The notes: generated by a model from the sequence alone, not told the origin. DNA of 64,000 nucleotides from Neisseria sp. MVDL19-042950 (GCF_030504625.1 NZ_JAUKWH010000010.1:18690-82689), one strand, 5' to 3'; shown: positions 9,536 to 19,717, numbered from the stretch's first letter. Numbers and translations: made by a program.

Positions 9536-9854
9536 GATGAAAAGCCTTTCAGACGGCCTGAGAAGTTTAACAAAAGCATCATTTGCAGGGCATTGCCGAG
9601 GTTTACGTCGTTATGCCTTGCAATACATCTTTCTATTCGGCACTTCTGGAAAAATTTCGGCCAGTATTGGAAATAGAAGGATTATATACGTTTCAGCAGA
9701 ATGCAGGCCGTCTGAAAATAAGCTGATGGGCTGCGTGAAGTTTTTCAGACGACCTCTATGTCGCAGCGACATGCTTGCAGCCGTCCACCTTTTTACGACG
9801 TTATCGGCTATAATCAGCCAGTTCATTTTTACCAAATCTAGTAAGGACAGCAAT
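9536..9854. other. Divergent intergenic region between rluF and psd with uptake-sequence variants
   Basis: It contains a lone DUS (9548-9559) and an imperfect inverted pair, AGGCCGTCTGAA at 9705-9716 against TTCAGACGACCT at 9744-9755. A TATAAT-like -10 box lies at 9809-9814, 40 bases before psd, but the -35 box is poor. The psd reading frame stays open upstream through this region. The region is rejected as coding because it has no conserved content and the psd start at 9855 has a good ribosome-binding site. Confidence 0.55.
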
Positions 9855-10652
9855 ATGCACCGTTTTTATCCTCATCCGGTCATCGCCCGCGAAGGTTGGC
9901 CGTTTATTATTGCCGGATTGGTTTTAAGCATTATTGTTACAGCTTTTGCAGGTTGGTGGTCGCTGCCGTTTTGGGTGTTTACCGTGTTTGCCCTGCAATT
10001 TTTCCGTGATCCGTCACGTCCGATTCCGCAAGATGCCGATGCCGTGTTGTGCCCGGCAGACGGCCGTATCGTTGTGGTAGAGCGTGCACTTGATCCTTAC
10101 CGCGAAATAGAGGCTCTGAAAATCAGCGTGTTTATGAATGTGTTTAATGTGCATTCGCAACGTTCCCCTATCGACGGTACCGTTACTGCCGTTGAATATA
10201 ATGCGGGCAAATTCGTAAATGCAGCGCTGGATAAAGCCAGCACTGAAAACGAACGCAATGCCGTATTAGTAACCACGCGCAGCGGCCGTGAAATTACTTT
10301 TGTGCAAGTTGCCGGTTTGGTGGCGCGACGTATTCTGTGCTATGCCAAAGTGGGTGATTCTCTGGTGCGTGGCGAACGTTACGGCTTTATCCGTTTTGGT
10401 TCCCGTGTTGATGTTTACTTGCCTATAGATGCGCAAGCGCAGGTATCCATTGGTGATAAGGTTAGCGCTTCCAGCACTATTCTGGCGCGTTTACCACTGG
10501 CTGCACCTGAGAAAACATCGGAAACGGCAACGGTTGAAGCGACGGAAGCTATTGATGCTGCACCTGTTCGAGACATGGGGCAAACAGAAATCGAAGCATC
10601 TGCGGAAAAGGTGCGTCAAGCAGTAGAAAAGGAACTCAATAAAGATTCCTAA
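9855..10652 (+). CDS. psd: Phosphatidylserine decarboxylase proenzyme
   Basis: A 265-residue membrane-associated enzyme that decarboxylates phosphatidylserine to phosphatidylethanolamine, the major neisserial phospholipid. The N-terminal membrane helices (residues 15-45) are followed by [10 protein letters not shown] and the family motif [16 protein letters not shown]. The self-cleavage site is G182-S183 in RFGSRVDVY, which yields the pyruvoyl group. The start at 9855 follows AAGGACAG and matches the short proenzyme class; longer in-frame starts were rejected. An Ala/Glu-rich tail follows residue 215. A DUS terminator follows the gene. Confidence 0.95.
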   Translation: MHRFYPHPVIAREGWPFIIAGLVLSIIVTAFAGWWSLPFWVFTVFALQFFRDPSRPIPQDADAVLCPADGRIVVVERALDPYREIEALKISVFMNVFNVHSQRSPIDGTVTAVEYNAGKFVNAALDKASTENERNAVLVTTRSGREITFVQVAGLVARRILCYAKVGDSLVRGERYGFIRFGSRVDVYLPIDAQAQVSIGDKVSASSTILARLPLAAPEKTSETATVEATEAIDAAPVRDMGQTEIEASAEKVRQAVEKELNKDS

Positions 10653-10671
10653 TAGACTCTGTGATGATATT

Positions 10672-10706
10672 GAGAGGCCGTCTGAAAAGTTTCAGACGGC
10701 CTTTTG
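10672..10706. terminator. Bidirectional DUS terminator between psd and gloA
   Basis: A perfect DUS inverted pair (10675-10702) with a short loop and flanking A- and T-rich bases lies between two convergent genes, so it can end both transcripts. Confidence 0.75.
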
Positions 10707-10747
10707 ATTTCAAGTCGGGCAGCGAGTAAGAGAAAGCGGAAAGACGC

Positions 10748-11155
10748 TTAATATTTTACCGAATCGCTGCCTGTATTTTTCTGAATGAACTCGATTTTAT
10801 AGCCGTCGGGGTCTTCGACGAAAGCAATCACCGTCGTGCCGTGCTTCATCGGGCCTGCTTCGCGGACAACTTTTCCGCCTTTGGCACGCACCGCATCGCA
10901 AGCGGCATAGGCGTCGTCCACTTCGATGGCGATGTGGCCGTAGGCATTGCCCAAATCGTAGCTTTCCGTATCCCAGTTGTGGGTCAGCTCAAGCACGGTG
11001 GTATCGGATTCTTCGCCGTAGCCCACAAAGGCCAAGGTAAATTTACCGTCGGGATAGTCTTTTTTGCGTAAGAGTTTCATGCCTAAAACGTCTTGATAAA
11101 ATGCTAACGATTTGTCGAGGTTGCCGACGCGGAGCATGGTATGGAGCATTCTCAT
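10748..11155 (-). CDS. gloA: Lactoylglutathione lyase (glyoxalase I)
   Basis: A 135-residue glyoxalase I that turns the methylglyoxal-glutathione adduct into S-lactoylglutathione. The four metal ligands of the E. coli enzyme occur at the same positions: H5, E56, H74 and E122. This places it in the short, Ni/Co-dependent class, not the longer Zn-dependent one. The start [13 protein letters not shown] is canonical. It is a single gene that converges on psd. Confidence 0.96.
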   Translation of the reverse strand: MRMLHTMLRVGNLDKSLAFYQDVLGMKLLRKKDYPDGKFTLAFVGYGEESDTTVLELTHNWDTESYDLGNAYGHIAIEVDDAYAACDAVRAKGGKVVREAGPMKHGTTVIAFVEDPDGYKIEFIQKNTGSDSVKY

Positions 11156-11423
11156 GGTGGTTCCTTGATATAGATATAAACCGCAGATGCGGCAGGGTTG
11201 TTTATTTTAGCATAATCCCGTTTTCTCCAATCGGCGGCAACGGTTTGATATGTATTGAAATACTGTTTTTTTCAGACGGCCTTGCTGATAAATATGTGTT
11301 GCCGTCGTAGAAATTGTTGACATTCTTTGGTTGTATTTACGCTTGAAATTCGTTATAAAGCGATTGTTAATTTATATTTAACCGTATTTTTAATGTGACT
11401 AACGTGTTTATGAGGAAAATGAG

Positions 11424-12959
11424 ATGAGGATTGGTATTCCGAAGGAATCTCTGCCCGGTGAAACCCGTGTAGCGTGTACTCCCGCAACCGTAACCCAGTT
11501 GCAAAAACTGGGTTTTGATGTAGTGGTGGAGCACGGTGCCGGTTTGGCGGCGAGCTTGGATGATGCGGCATACGAAGCTGCCGGTGCGCTTGTGGCGGAT
11601 GCGGCGGAAGTTTGGTCTAGCCCGCTGATTTATAAAGTCAACGCACCTTCTGAAAGCGAAACAGGCCGTCTGAATGCGGGCCAAACGCTGGTGAGCTTCT
11701 TGTGGCCTGCACAAAATCCCGAGTTGGTGCAAAAACTCACCGATCAAAAAGTGAACGTGCTGGCGATGGATATGGTGCCGCGTATTTCGCGCGCGCAGGC
11801 TTTGGATGCGCTGTCGTCTATGGCGAACATCAGCGGCTACCGTGCCGTCATTGAGGCGGCGAATGCGTTCGGTCGTTTCTTTACCGGCCAGATTACCGCT
11901 GCGGGCAAAGTGCCGCCGGCGCAAGTGCTGGTGATTGGTGCGGGCGTGGCCGGTTTGGCGGCGATTGGTACGGCAAACTCGTTGGGCGCGGTGGTTAAAG
12001 CATTTGATACCCGTTTGGAAGTGGCCGAACAAATCGAATCAATGGGCGGCCAATTCCTGAAGCTCGATTTTCCGCAAGAAGCAGGCGGCAGCGGCGACGG
12101 TTACGCCAAAGTGATGAGTGAAGAGTTTATCGCGGCGGAAATGAAACTGTTTGCCGAGCAAGCCCAACAAGTGGACATCATCATCACGACTGCGGCCATT
12201 CCGGGCAAACCTGCACCGAAACTGATTACCAAAGAAATGGTGGAAAGCATGAAGCCGGGTTCGGTGATTGTCGATTTGGCGGCAGCTACCGGCGGTAACT
12301 GCGAATTGACCAAACCGGGCGAGCTGTTCGTTACCGATAACGGCGTGAAAATCATCGGCTACACCGATATGGCCAACCGTTTGGCCGGCCAGTCTTCACA
12401 GCTTTACGCCACCAACCTCGTGAACTTGAGCAAGCTGTTAAGCCCGAATAAAGACGGCGAAATTACGCTTGATTTTGAAGATGTGATTATCCGCAACATG
12501 ACCGTTACCCGCGACGGCGAAATCACTTTCCCGCCGCCCGCGATTCAAGTATCCACCGCGCCGCAACAGCAAGCGCAGGCCGCACCTGTGGCGAAACCCG
12601 AGCCGAAACCCGTTCCGACATGGAAAAAACTGGCTCCTGCCGTAATCGGTGCGGTATTGGTATTGTGGATGGGTGCCGTTGCGCCTGCTGAGTTCTTAAA
12701 CCACTTTATCGTATTCGTGCTGGCTTGCGTGATCGGCTATTATGTGGTGTGGAACGTGAGCCATTCGCTGCACACGCCGCTGATGTCGGTAACCAATGCC
12801 ATTTCCGGCATTATCGTAGTGGGTGCGCTGCTGCAAATCGGGCAGGACAACGGCGTGGTGTCGCTCCTCGCCTTTATTGCCGTGCTGATTGCCAGCATCA
12901 ATATCTTCGGCGGCTTCTACGTTACCCGCCGCATGTTGAATATGTTCCGTAAAGGTTAA
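11424..12959 (+). CDS. pntA: NAD(P) transhydrogenase subunit alpha
   Basis: A 511-residue subunit of the proton-pumping transhydrogenase, which couples the proton gradient to hydride transfer from NADH to NADP. Residues 1-370 form the NAD-binding domain I (MRIGIPKE start, [15 protein letters not shown]ossmann loop). A Pro/Ala-rich linker spans about 375-395. Four membrane helices follow (about 400-505). The fused one-piece alpha form is that of E. coli. pntB begins 10 bases downstream. DUS-encoded residues are visible (ETGRLN, about residue 75). Confidence 0.97.
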   Translation: MRIGIPKESLPGETRVACTPATVTQLQKLGFDVVVEHGAGLAASLDDAAYEAAGALVADAAEVWSSPLIYKVNAPSESETGRLNAGQTLVSFLWPAQNPELVQKLTDQKVNVLAMDMVPRISRAQALDALSSMANISGYRAVIEAANAFGRFFTGQITAAGKVPPAQVLVIGAGVAGLAAIGTANSLGAVVKAFDTRLEVAEQIESMGGQFLKLDFPQEAGGSGDGYAKVMSEEFIAAEMKLFAEQAQQVDIIITTAAIPGKPAPKLITKEMVESMKPGSVIVDLAAATGGNCELTKPGELFVTDNGVKIIGYTDMANRLAGQSSQLYATNLVNLSKLLSPNKDGEITLDFEDVIIRNMTVTRDGEITFPPPAIQVSTAPQQQAQAAPVAKPEPKPVPTWKKLAPAVIGAVLVLWMGAVAPAEFLNHFIVFVLACVIGYYVVWNVSHSLHTPLMSVTNAISGIIVVGALLQIGQDNGVVSLLAFIAVLIASINIFGGFYVTRRMLNMFRKG

Positions 12960-12969
12960 GGAGGCGAGA

Positions 12970-14358
12970 ATGTCATCTGGATTAGTTACCGCGGCATATA
13001 TCGTCGCCGCAATCTTATTTATTTTTTCATTGGCCGGCCTGTCGAAACAGGAAACCGCCAAAAACGGCTGCTATTACGGCATTGCCGGCATGATTATCGC
13101 CCTGATTGCCACCGTGTTCGGCGAACAAACCTCAGGTTTGGGCTGGATCATCATCGCTATGGCTATCGGTGCGGCCATCGGCGTTTACAAAGCCCAAAAA
13201 GTGGAAATGACCGAAATGCCCGAACTGATTGCCTTGCTGCACAGCTTCGTGGGTTTGGCTGCCGTGTTGGTGGGTTTCAACAGTTTTATCGAATCGGGCA
13301 ATGTATCTTCCGATATGCACACCATTCATTTGGTGGAAGTGTTCCTCGGCATTTTCATCGGTGCCGTAACCTTTACCGGCTCGATTGTGGCGTTCGGCAA
13401 ACTGAACGGCAAACTCAGCAGCGCGCCCTTGCAACTGCCGCACAAACACAAGCTGAATCTGGCTGCTTTGGTGGTGTCGTTTATCCTGATGCTGGTGTTT
13501 GTATCGGCTGACGACGGCAGCTGGTTGGCTCTGATTCTGATGACCGCTATTGCACTCGCGTTCGGTTGGCATTTGGTGGCTTCCATCGGCGGTGCAGATA
13601 TGCCGGTAGTAGTTTCCATGTTGAACTCGTATTCAGGCTGGGCGGCTGCCGCAGCGGGCTTTATGCTTGCCAACGACTTGCTGATTGTTACCGGTGCGTT
13701 GGTTGGCTCAAGCGGTGCGATTCTGTCTTATATTATGTGTAAAGCCATGAACCGCTCGTTCATTTCCGTGATTGCAGGCGGTTTCGGTACCGACGGTTCT
13801 TCCGCAGCAGCAGGCGGAGAAGAAATCGGCGAATACCGTGAAGTGAAACCCGCCGAAGTGGCCGAAATGCTCAAAGGCGCAAACTCAGTGATCATCACTC
13901 CGGGGTACGGTATGGCCGTTGCCCAAGCGCAATATCCCGTTGCCGAAATCACCGATTTGCTGCGTAAGCAGGGTGTGGAAGTGCGCTTCGGTATCCACCC
14001 CGTAGCAGGCCGTCTGCCCGGACACATGAACGTATTGCTGGCCGAAGCCAAAGTGCCTTACGACATCGTGTTGGAAATGGACGAAATCAACGACGATTTC
14101 CCCGAAACCGACGTGGTGCTGGTGATCGGCGCGAACGACACCGTGAACCCCGCCGCCCAAACCGACCCGAACAGCCCGATTGCCGGCATGCCGGTATTGG
14201 AGGTGTGGAAGGCCAAAGAAGTGGTGGTGTTCAAACGCTCGATGAACACAGGCTATGCCGGCGTGCAAAACCCGCTGTTCTTCAATGAAAACAGCGTGAT
14301 GTGTTTCGGTGATGCGAAAGCGACTGTGGATGAGATTCTGGCGGAATTGAAGAAATAA
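12970..14358 (+). CDS. pntB: NAD(P) transhydrogenase subunit beta
   Basis: A 462-residue partner of PntA. The first 270 residues hold about nine membrane helices. The C-terminal NADP-binding domain III carries the [11 protein letters not shown] and [18 protein letters not shown] motifs (about residues 315-365) and the ending [10 protein letters not shown]. The length matches E. coli PntB exactly in class. An AAGGAGGCG Shine-Dalgarno overlaps the end of pntA, indicating coupled expression. Confidence 0.97.
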   Translation: MSSGLVTAAYIVAAILFIFSLAGLSKQETAKNGCYYGIAGMIIALIATVFGEQTSGLGWIIIAMAIGAAIGVYKAQKVEMTEMPELIALLHSFVGLAAVLVGFNSFIESGNVSSDMHTIHLVEVFLGIFIGAVTFTGSIVAFGKLNGKLSSAPLQLPHKHKLNLAALVVSFILMLVFVSADDGSWLALILMTAIALAFGWHLVASIGGADMPVVVSMLNSYSGWAAAAAGFMLANDLLIVTGALVGSSGAILSYIMCKAMNRSFISVIAGGFGTDGSSAAAGGEEIGEYREVKPAEVAEMLKGANSVIITPGYGMAVAQAQYPVAEITDLLRKQGVEVRFGIHPVAGRLPGHMNVLLAEAKVPYDIVLEMDEINDDFPETDVVLVIGANDTVNPAAQTDPNSPIAGMPVLEVWKAKEVVVFKRSMNTGYAGVQNPLFFNENSVMCFGDAKATVDEILAELKK

Positions 14359-14400
14359 GGCCGTCTGAAAAATATTGTGTTTGTTTAAGCGTTTAAATCG

Positions 14401-14429
14401 AGGCCGTCTGAAAGTTTTTCAGACGGCCT
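14401..14429. terminator. DUS inverted pair after pntB
   Basis: AGGCCGTCTGAA and TTCAGACGGCCT face each other across 5 bases in the gap between pntB and the GNAT gene. This is probably the pntAB terminator. Confidence 0.65.
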
Positions 14430-14450
14430 ATTATTAAATAAGGCAACATC

Positions 14451-14897
14451 ATGACTATCTCAATCCGCCCTCTCCATGAAGAACATGCCGAAGCGTGGCG
14501 AGCTTTGTGGCAGGCATATTTGGCTTTTTACCAAACCGAACTGTCGGCCGACGTATCCGACCATACATGGCGGCAGATTGTGCGCAACGAAAACATCAAA
14601 GGGCTGGCTGCATTCGACAATCAAGGCCGGATGCTGGGTTTTGCCCATATCGTTCTGCACCCCAATACTTGGAATACCACAGACTGCTGCTATCTCGAAG
14701 ATTTGTTTGTTGACAGCCGGTACCGCTGGCTCGGGGTCGCCCGTTCGTTGATTGAAGCGGTTTACCGCTTGGCGGAACAACACAACTGCAACCGCGTTTA
14801 TTGGGTAACGGCTCAAGACAATCATGCGGCTCAAGCCCTGTATCATCAGGTGGCGCGCCAAACCGGCATGGTGCAATACCGCAAAGATTTCCAATAA
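14451..14897 (+). CDS. GNAT-family N-acetyltransferase
   Basis: A 148-residue Gcn5-related acetyltransferase. The acetyl-CoA binding loop is RYRWLGVARSLIEA (about residues 92-105, the RxxGxA motif). It is preceded by the beta-strand CYLEDLFVD and followed by VYWVTAQDNHAAQALYHQVA, a conserved GNAT C-terminal pattern. It may acetylate a small molecule or a protein amine; the sequence does not say which. It stands alone between two DUS hairpins. Confidence 0.85.
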   Translation: MTISIRPLHEEHAEAWRALWQAYLAFYQTELSADVSDHTWRQIVRNENIKGLAAFDNQGRMLGFAHIVLHPNTWNTTDCCYLEDLFVDSRYRWLGVARSLIEAVYRLAEQHNCNRVYWVTAQDNHAAQALYHQVARQTGMVQYRKDFQ

Positions 14898-14900
14898 ATA

Positions 14901-14969
14901 AGGCCGTCTGAAAAGGATTTTATGTTTATCCAAGATTTGGGGGGACAGTTCATTTTTTTCAGACGGCCT
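14901..14969. terminator. Wide DUS inverted pair between the GNAT gene and res
   Basis: DUS at 14901-14912 pairs with its complement at 14958-14969 across a 45-base loop that contains a G6 run. The flanking genes are convergent. The long loop makes terminator function less sure than for tight pairs. Confidence 0.5.
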
Positions 14970-15002
14970 CTATGATTACTCGAACAGCGGAACGGTTATT
15001 TC

Positions 15003-17654
15003 TTATTCATCGGCTTCCAATTCGCTGACTTTCTGAACAACCCGATATTTCAAACCGGTACATTCTGCAAAATATTTTTTGGCAAAACCGATTTTCAGTT
15101 CTTCCTCAAGGTGCAGTTTGCTTTCGTCCACACCGCTCTGTATGCCTTTGCCGGTATTTTTGGTTTCCGCCACAAAATAGACTTTCTCGGCCTGCTCCAT
15201 CACCACCGCCCAATCGGGATTGTAGTTTCCAATCGGTGTCGGTACTTTGAACCAAGAAGGCAGTTTGAAATAAAAAGCGATTTTGCCGGCGGCTTCGTCG
15301 TTGTAGTTTTCGCAATCGCGGGCGAAGCGGTTTTCCGTATCGGAATCCAGCGGGATAAAGTCGGCATAGATGGTTTTTTCAGGATTGCCCACCTTGAATG
15401 TGAAGGAATTGGCATAGAATTCCATGCCGCTTTTTTCCATTTCTTGCAGTTTTCCGATCAGACTTTGGCTATAACGGCTGTCTTCAACAATTTGATAGCG
15501 GATTCCTTCCACCATCACGCTTTGCAATGCTTGGTTGATTTTTTCGGCGGTAAGGTCGATAAAACGCTGCGGGTTGTTGGCGGCATCATTCAGACGGCCT
15601 GATTGTTTGATGATTTCAAATACTGTGCGCCGCGTTAAACCGGTTTTCTTTTGAATTTCGCCGAGTATGTCGGGTATCGCCCACTGCACATCTATATCAT
15701 GGCTTCTGCTGGCGGTTTCCGTGGTTTCAATACCGTAGGTCGTGGATTGGTGTATATCGGCTTTCTGCCAGCGGATTTTTGGCTTTTGGATTGCAGGCAG
15801 CTTTTTTACGGCTTCGGAGGCCGTCTGAATCAGGCAGGCCGTGTCGTATTGCACGCGGTAGCGGGTTTTGTGTTGCAGCTTGTTCCAGATTTCAAGGAAT
15901 TTCGGGTCTAAGCTGAAATTTTTGCGGTAGGTAAGTTTTGTGCGTTTGTCGGCGGATTTGATGTTGTCGCAGGAAAATGTGATGCCGCATTCGTCTTCAT
16001 ATTCTTTTTGCAGCGTGGCGGCAAATAATTCGTAGCTTTCGTTGGGAATCACGGTAAGGATATTCACTTTTTCATCGCGCACCCGCCTGCCGTTCCGGTT
16101 GACCGCCAGCCGCAACCCGCGGCCGATTTCCTGCCGTTTTTTGAGGGGAGAACGGGTTTCGTTCAGCGTGCAGATTTGAAACACGTTCGGGTTGTCCCAG
16201 CCTTCTTTCAGGGCGGAATGTGAAAAGATAAAGCGCAAAGGGCTGTCGAACGAAAGCAATGTTTCTTTATCGCGCATAATCAGATGGTAAGTGTCGTTGT
16301 CGGCCTGTGTTGTGCCGTCGGTGTTTTTCAGACGGCCTGTTTTTTTATCTTGCGAGAAATAGCCGTTATGCACGCCTTCGGTATTCAGGCCGTCTGAAAG
16401 CTCGCGATAAATCTCTTCAAACCACAGCGCGAATTTGCCTGCTTTGCCCTCTGCCGTGCGGTAGTTTTCCACTTTGTCGATAAAAAACAGCGACAGCACT
16501 TTAATGCCTTGCGAGTTCAGGCGTTTTTCTTTATGCAGATGCTCTTCTATGGTGCGGCGTATCTGCATTTTCATTACTTCGTCGCGCACGGCATCGCCGT
16601 TATTGTCGCGGCCGATGATGTGGCCATATGAAAAGGCGATTTTCTGAGCATCCATATCCAAACCGTCAACCATATAACCGTGGCGGTATGCTTCGTTGCC
16701 GCCCGATATTTCAAACAAATCATCACCCGATTGCACGGTAACGGTTTTTTTCTTGGTTTCTTTCTTATCTTGATAATGAATGCTTAACTTCGCTTTCAGA
16801 CGGCCTCTTTGCTGCAACACTTCCAGCAATTCCACAAACGCACCGTTCACATCGTTTTCAGCCAGCACCGACAACACTTCAATCTGCTTCACCAGCTTCA
16901 AGTTATAAGCCTGCACGGGGTTTAAGCTGTATATTTTGTGGCGGCCTTCTTTGTGGGTGGCCGAATAACGCAATGTAAACAGCGGATTGAGCGATTCCAA
17001 AGCTTTCAGACGGCCTTCCGTTTCCATATTCTGCGGTTCGTCGATAATAACTACGGGGCAGGTTTGGCTGATTTGTGTGATGGGTGCTTCGCCGCTTTCG
17101 TTTTCTTTGTTAATCACATTCAAATCTTTTTCAAACGACTGGATATTGATCACCAAAATTTCAATATTGTCATTAACGGCAAAGGAGCGCAAAGCCGACA
17201 AACGGCTGCTGCTGTACTCTGCGTAATTCATCACCGGTTTATCAAACATTTCGGCAAAATGCGTGCGCGTGCTGCGCAAAGTCTGCAACACCCCCTCGCG
17301 GATGGCCACGCTCGGTACGACGATCACGAATTTTGTCCAGCCGTATTGCCGGTTCAGCTCGAAAATCGTGCGCAAATACACATAGGTTTTGCCCGTGCCG
17401 GTTTCCATTTCCACCGAAAAATTCAAACCGTGCATGCCGATGTCGGTTTCAGGTAGCCCCTTTTCGGTCTGTACCGTATTCAGGTTGCGACCTATGGTTT
17501 CCCAATCCAAAACCAACTCATTTGCCACAAAGCGGCCGGTCGAACCGCTTTGCAATTCAAAATCCCGTTTGCGGTTCGGTTGCCCTTCAAACAGGCGCAA
17601 AACCGCGTTGACCGCATCAAGCTGGTAATTCAGCGTTTCAAATTTCAGTTCCAT
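15003..17654 (-). CDS. res: Type III restriction enzyme, Res (helicase-nuclease) subunit
   Basis: An 883-residue Res subunit that translocates on DNA and cuts when complexed with Mod. Walker A is TGTGKT (85-90, preceded by the type III hallmark ME). The Walker B box is DEPQ (205-208). Helicase motif VI is QEIGRGLRL. The C-terminal nuclease is PD-(D/E)xK: P813-D814, then E830-T-K832. All catalytic motifs are intact and the length is normal. It lies 113 bases downstream of mod on the same strand, so it is the second gene of the RM operon. Cleavage depends on a phase-variable Mod. Confidence 0.93.
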   Translation of the reverse strand: MELKFETLNYQLDAVNAVLRLFEGQPNRKRDFELQSGSTGRFVANELVLDWETIGRNLNTVQTEKGLPETDIGMHGLNFSVEMETGTGKTYVYLRTIFELNRQYGWTKFVIVVPSVAIREGVLQTLRSTRTHFAEMFDKPVMNYAEYSSSRLSALRSFAVNDNIEILVINIQSFEKDLNVINKENESGEAPITQISQTCPVVIIDEPQNMETEGRLKALESLNPLFTLRYSATHKEGRHKIYSLNPVQAYNLKLVKQIEVLSVLAENDVNGAFVELLEVLQQRGRLKAKLSIHYQDKKETKKKTVTVQSGDDLFEISGGNEAYRHGYMVDGLDMDAQKIAFSYGHIIGRDNNGDAVRDEVMKMQIRRTIEEHLHKEKRLNSQGIKVLSLFFIDKVENYRTAEGKAGKFALWFEEIYRELSDGLNTEGVHNGYFSQDKKTGRLKNTDGTTQADNDTYHLIMRDKETLLSFDSPLRFIFSHSALKEGWDNPNVFQICTLNETRSPLKKRQEIGRGLRLAVNRNGRRVRDEKVNILTVIPNESYELFAATLQKEYEDECGITFSCDNIKSADKRTKLTYRKNFSLDPKFLEIWNKLQHKTRYRVQYDTACLIQTASEAVKKLPAIQKPKIRWQKADIHQSTTYGIETTETASRSHDIDVQWAIPDILGEIQKKTGLTRRTVFEIIKQSGRLNDAANNPQRFIDLTAEKINQALQSVMVEGIRYQIVEDSRYSQSLIGKLQEMEKSGMEFYANSFTFKVGNPEKTIYADFIPLDSDTENRFARDCENYNDEAAGKIAFYFKLPSWFKVPTPIGNYNPDWAVVMEQAEKVYFVAETKNTGKGIQSGVDESKLHLEEELKIGFAKKYFAECTGLKYRVVQKVSELEADE

Positions 17655-17697
17655 ATCGTTTTCTCTTCAAATCATCTGTTGCGCCGTACGGAGCCGG

Positions 17698-17762
17698 TAG
17701 GTCGGATATTTGTATCCGACGGTTTGATGGGCAGGCATTGTTGGATTCGAGAATCCGACCTA
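17698..17762. repeat. 65-bp palindromic element between mod and res
   Basis: Terminal 10-bp inverted repeats TAGGTCGGAT (17698-17707) and ATCCGACCTA (17753-17762) bound the element. Inside them are two small palindromes, GTCGGATA/TATCCGAC (17701-17720) and GGATTC/GAATCC (17743-17756). It looks like a small REP- or MITE-like element and fills most of the mod-res gap. No second copy was noticed in the window. Confidence 0.6.
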
Positions 17763-17767
17763 TGCGC

Positions 17768-19662
17768 TTATATGCACATAAACACAATATCGGCTTCCTG
17801 CATCTGCAATACGGTATTGGTTTTCAGCGCATCGTTGCCGTCAAACAAACGGTCGAGTGCAACAGCTTTGGCGGGTTGTTTGGCAATCACTGCATCTATC
17901 AAATGCTCGTCGGCACGGGTAAGCAGCAGGGCAATGCGTTTGCCTGTGTCTTGATCGTCCACCCAAAACACATCATCTTCATGCGTAACGGAACAGGTGG
18001 GTTTCAAGCCCAAACGCAGCATCAGTTCGTAAGCCATATTCAGCGGTTCGGCATGTTCGGCAACGGGGTCGATAAACATGGCCAGTTGCGCCTCGAGGCC
18101 GTCTGAACCGTTTTCAGACGGCCTCCACTGTTTGAAATGGCTTTCGGCCAGCTTGAATACTTTAAAACCGGTATCAACGGTTTTTTCGGGGTGTTGTTCG
18201 CGGATTTGTTTACCTGCGCGGCGGATACGTTCTTTGGCGATTTCGGCGATGGTGTCGAAACCGGCTTTGCGTGCTTCGGATTTTTCGTCGGTTTCTTCGG
18301 GAAGTTGCACGCAGATATAGCGGCGGTTGCCTCCGTCTTCGGCGTTAAGCTGCATTACGGCGTGGGCGGTGGTACCGGAGCCGGAGAAGAAGTCGAGGAT
18401 TAGGTCGTTCGGGGTTGTTGTAAGCTTTGTCATTTTTGTCAAATATGGAATTGGCTTTGGGGTATCAAAGTAAGTTTTTTTATCAAAAAGAAGTTTAAGT
18501 TCATCTGCAGCATTTGCTGTATTACTTGTATCAAGCCAAATTGTTTCGGGTACAGAGCCTGCAACTTCCGAAAGAAATAATTTTCTATAAAGCTTATCTC
18601 CATTTTCAATTAAGCGTTTTTCATCATCTAGTTTTTTCATAGTATCTAAACCGACCAACCACTCTCGTTCCGGATAATAAGTGCCGTTATTTGTTGTATA
18701 TTCATATCTACTGCCACCTTGATTTCCTCTAGCCCACAGTCCGAGTATGCGGTAACTCCCTCTGCTATCATTGTCTGGATTTTTATATGCTTTTAATGTT
18801 TCAGCTTCTATTTCTAATTTATTAAATTGAACCAATTGGATATTTTTTGAATATGCAATTAGATATTCATGAACTCTGCTCAAATTCGGTGCACTATTAT
18901 CTTTGCCACGTTTTCTGTGCCAAGTGATTTGACTAACAAAATTCTCCGCCCCAAACACCTCATCGCACAACAGTTTCAATTGAGCCTGTTCGTTATCGTC
19001 GATTGAGATAAAAATCACGCCGTCGTCGCGCAGCAGGGTTTTCGCCAGATGCAGGCGCGGCAGCATCATGGAGAGCCAGTTGCTGTGGTAATGGCCGCTT
19101 TCTTTGCTGTTTTTGCGCCATGCGCCTTGGAATACGCCGTCGCGTTTCAGGTAGCCTTCGTCGTCTTTGTCGCCGACGCGGCGGGCGTATTCTTCGCGGG
19201 TTTCGCTGAATTTGTCGGGATAGATAAAGGAATCGCTGCCGGTGTTGTAGGGCGGGTCGATATAAATCATCTTCACGCTGCCGGCATAGGCTTTTTGCAG
19301 GATTTTCAGGGCTTCGAGGTTTTCGGCTTCGATAAAGAGATTGTTTGTGCCGTCGAAATCCACCGATTCGCCTCGGCAGGGAATCAGGGTATTGGATGTG
19401 GGCGTTTGCAGCGTGCGGTAGGCTTCGCTTTTGCCGGCCCAGTTGAGCTGGTAGCGTTCGTTGTGGTGGGCGAGGTTCTCTTCACCGAAGATGAGCCTGA
19501 GTTTTTCCCAGTCGATTTGGTCTTCGCAAAAGGCTTCGGGGAAGAGGGATTTTAGTTTTAAAATGTTGTTTTCAATGTAATTATGCTGTATAATTTCGGT
19601 TCGGTTCGGTTCGGTTCGGTTCGGTTCGGTTCGGTTCGGTTCGGTTCGGTTCGGTTCGCCAT
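17768..19662 (-). CDS. mod: Type III DNA methyltransferase Mod, phase-variable, OFF in this sequence
   Basis: Mod methylates adenine and gives the RM complex its specificity. The body, open from 19702 to 17768, has the catalytic motif DPPYNTGSD (near 19250) and the AdoMet motif FSGSGTT (near 18385), in the beta-class order of type III Mods. A variable recognition domain lies between them. ATG at 19662 follows AGAGGA and reads at once into twelve ACCGA repeats (peptide unit TEPNR). With twelve units this frame stops at 19558 after 34 residues, while the body is in another frame. Eleven or fourteen units would join them (eleven gives 629 residues). The first standard start in the body frame is GTG 19363. 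The ACCGA unit is that of meningococcal modD. Confidence 0.9.
19596..19655 (-). repeat. (ACCGA)12 simple sequence repeat controlling mod
   Basis: Twelve perfect pentanucleotides (TTCGG/TCGGT on the plus strand) start seven bases after the mod ATG. Tracts of this length are prone to slipped-strand mispairing, and each gain or loss of one unit shifts the reading frame. The read-out frame toward the mod body is EPNRT. Confidence 0.97.
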
Positions 19663-19717
19663 TCTTTTGTCCTCTGTATTTGAAAAATATAATAATAACA
19701 GTTTAGCCAATGTGTTA

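Noticed and set aside
9534..9854. N-terminal extension of psd from an upstream ATG
   Set aside because: The added residues include translated DUS and no conserved sequence; the start at 9855 has a good ribosome-binding site and the family's N-terminus.
14931..14941. G6 run in the intergenic gap as a phase-variable tract
   Set aside because: It is too short for frequent slippage and lies downstream of both flanking genes, where it could not change expression.
19361..19363. GTG at 19363 as the normal start of Mod
   Set aside because: Conserved-looking coding sequence (LKLKSLFPEAF, WEKLRLIFGEENL) continues upstream in the same frame to the repeats, so this start would drop a genuine N-terminal part; it remains only a possible leaky start.
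19596..19655. The TTCGG tract as a CRISPR array or telomere-like structure
   Set aside because: There are no spacers and the unit is only five bases; its place just inside the mod start explains it as a phase-variation repeat.
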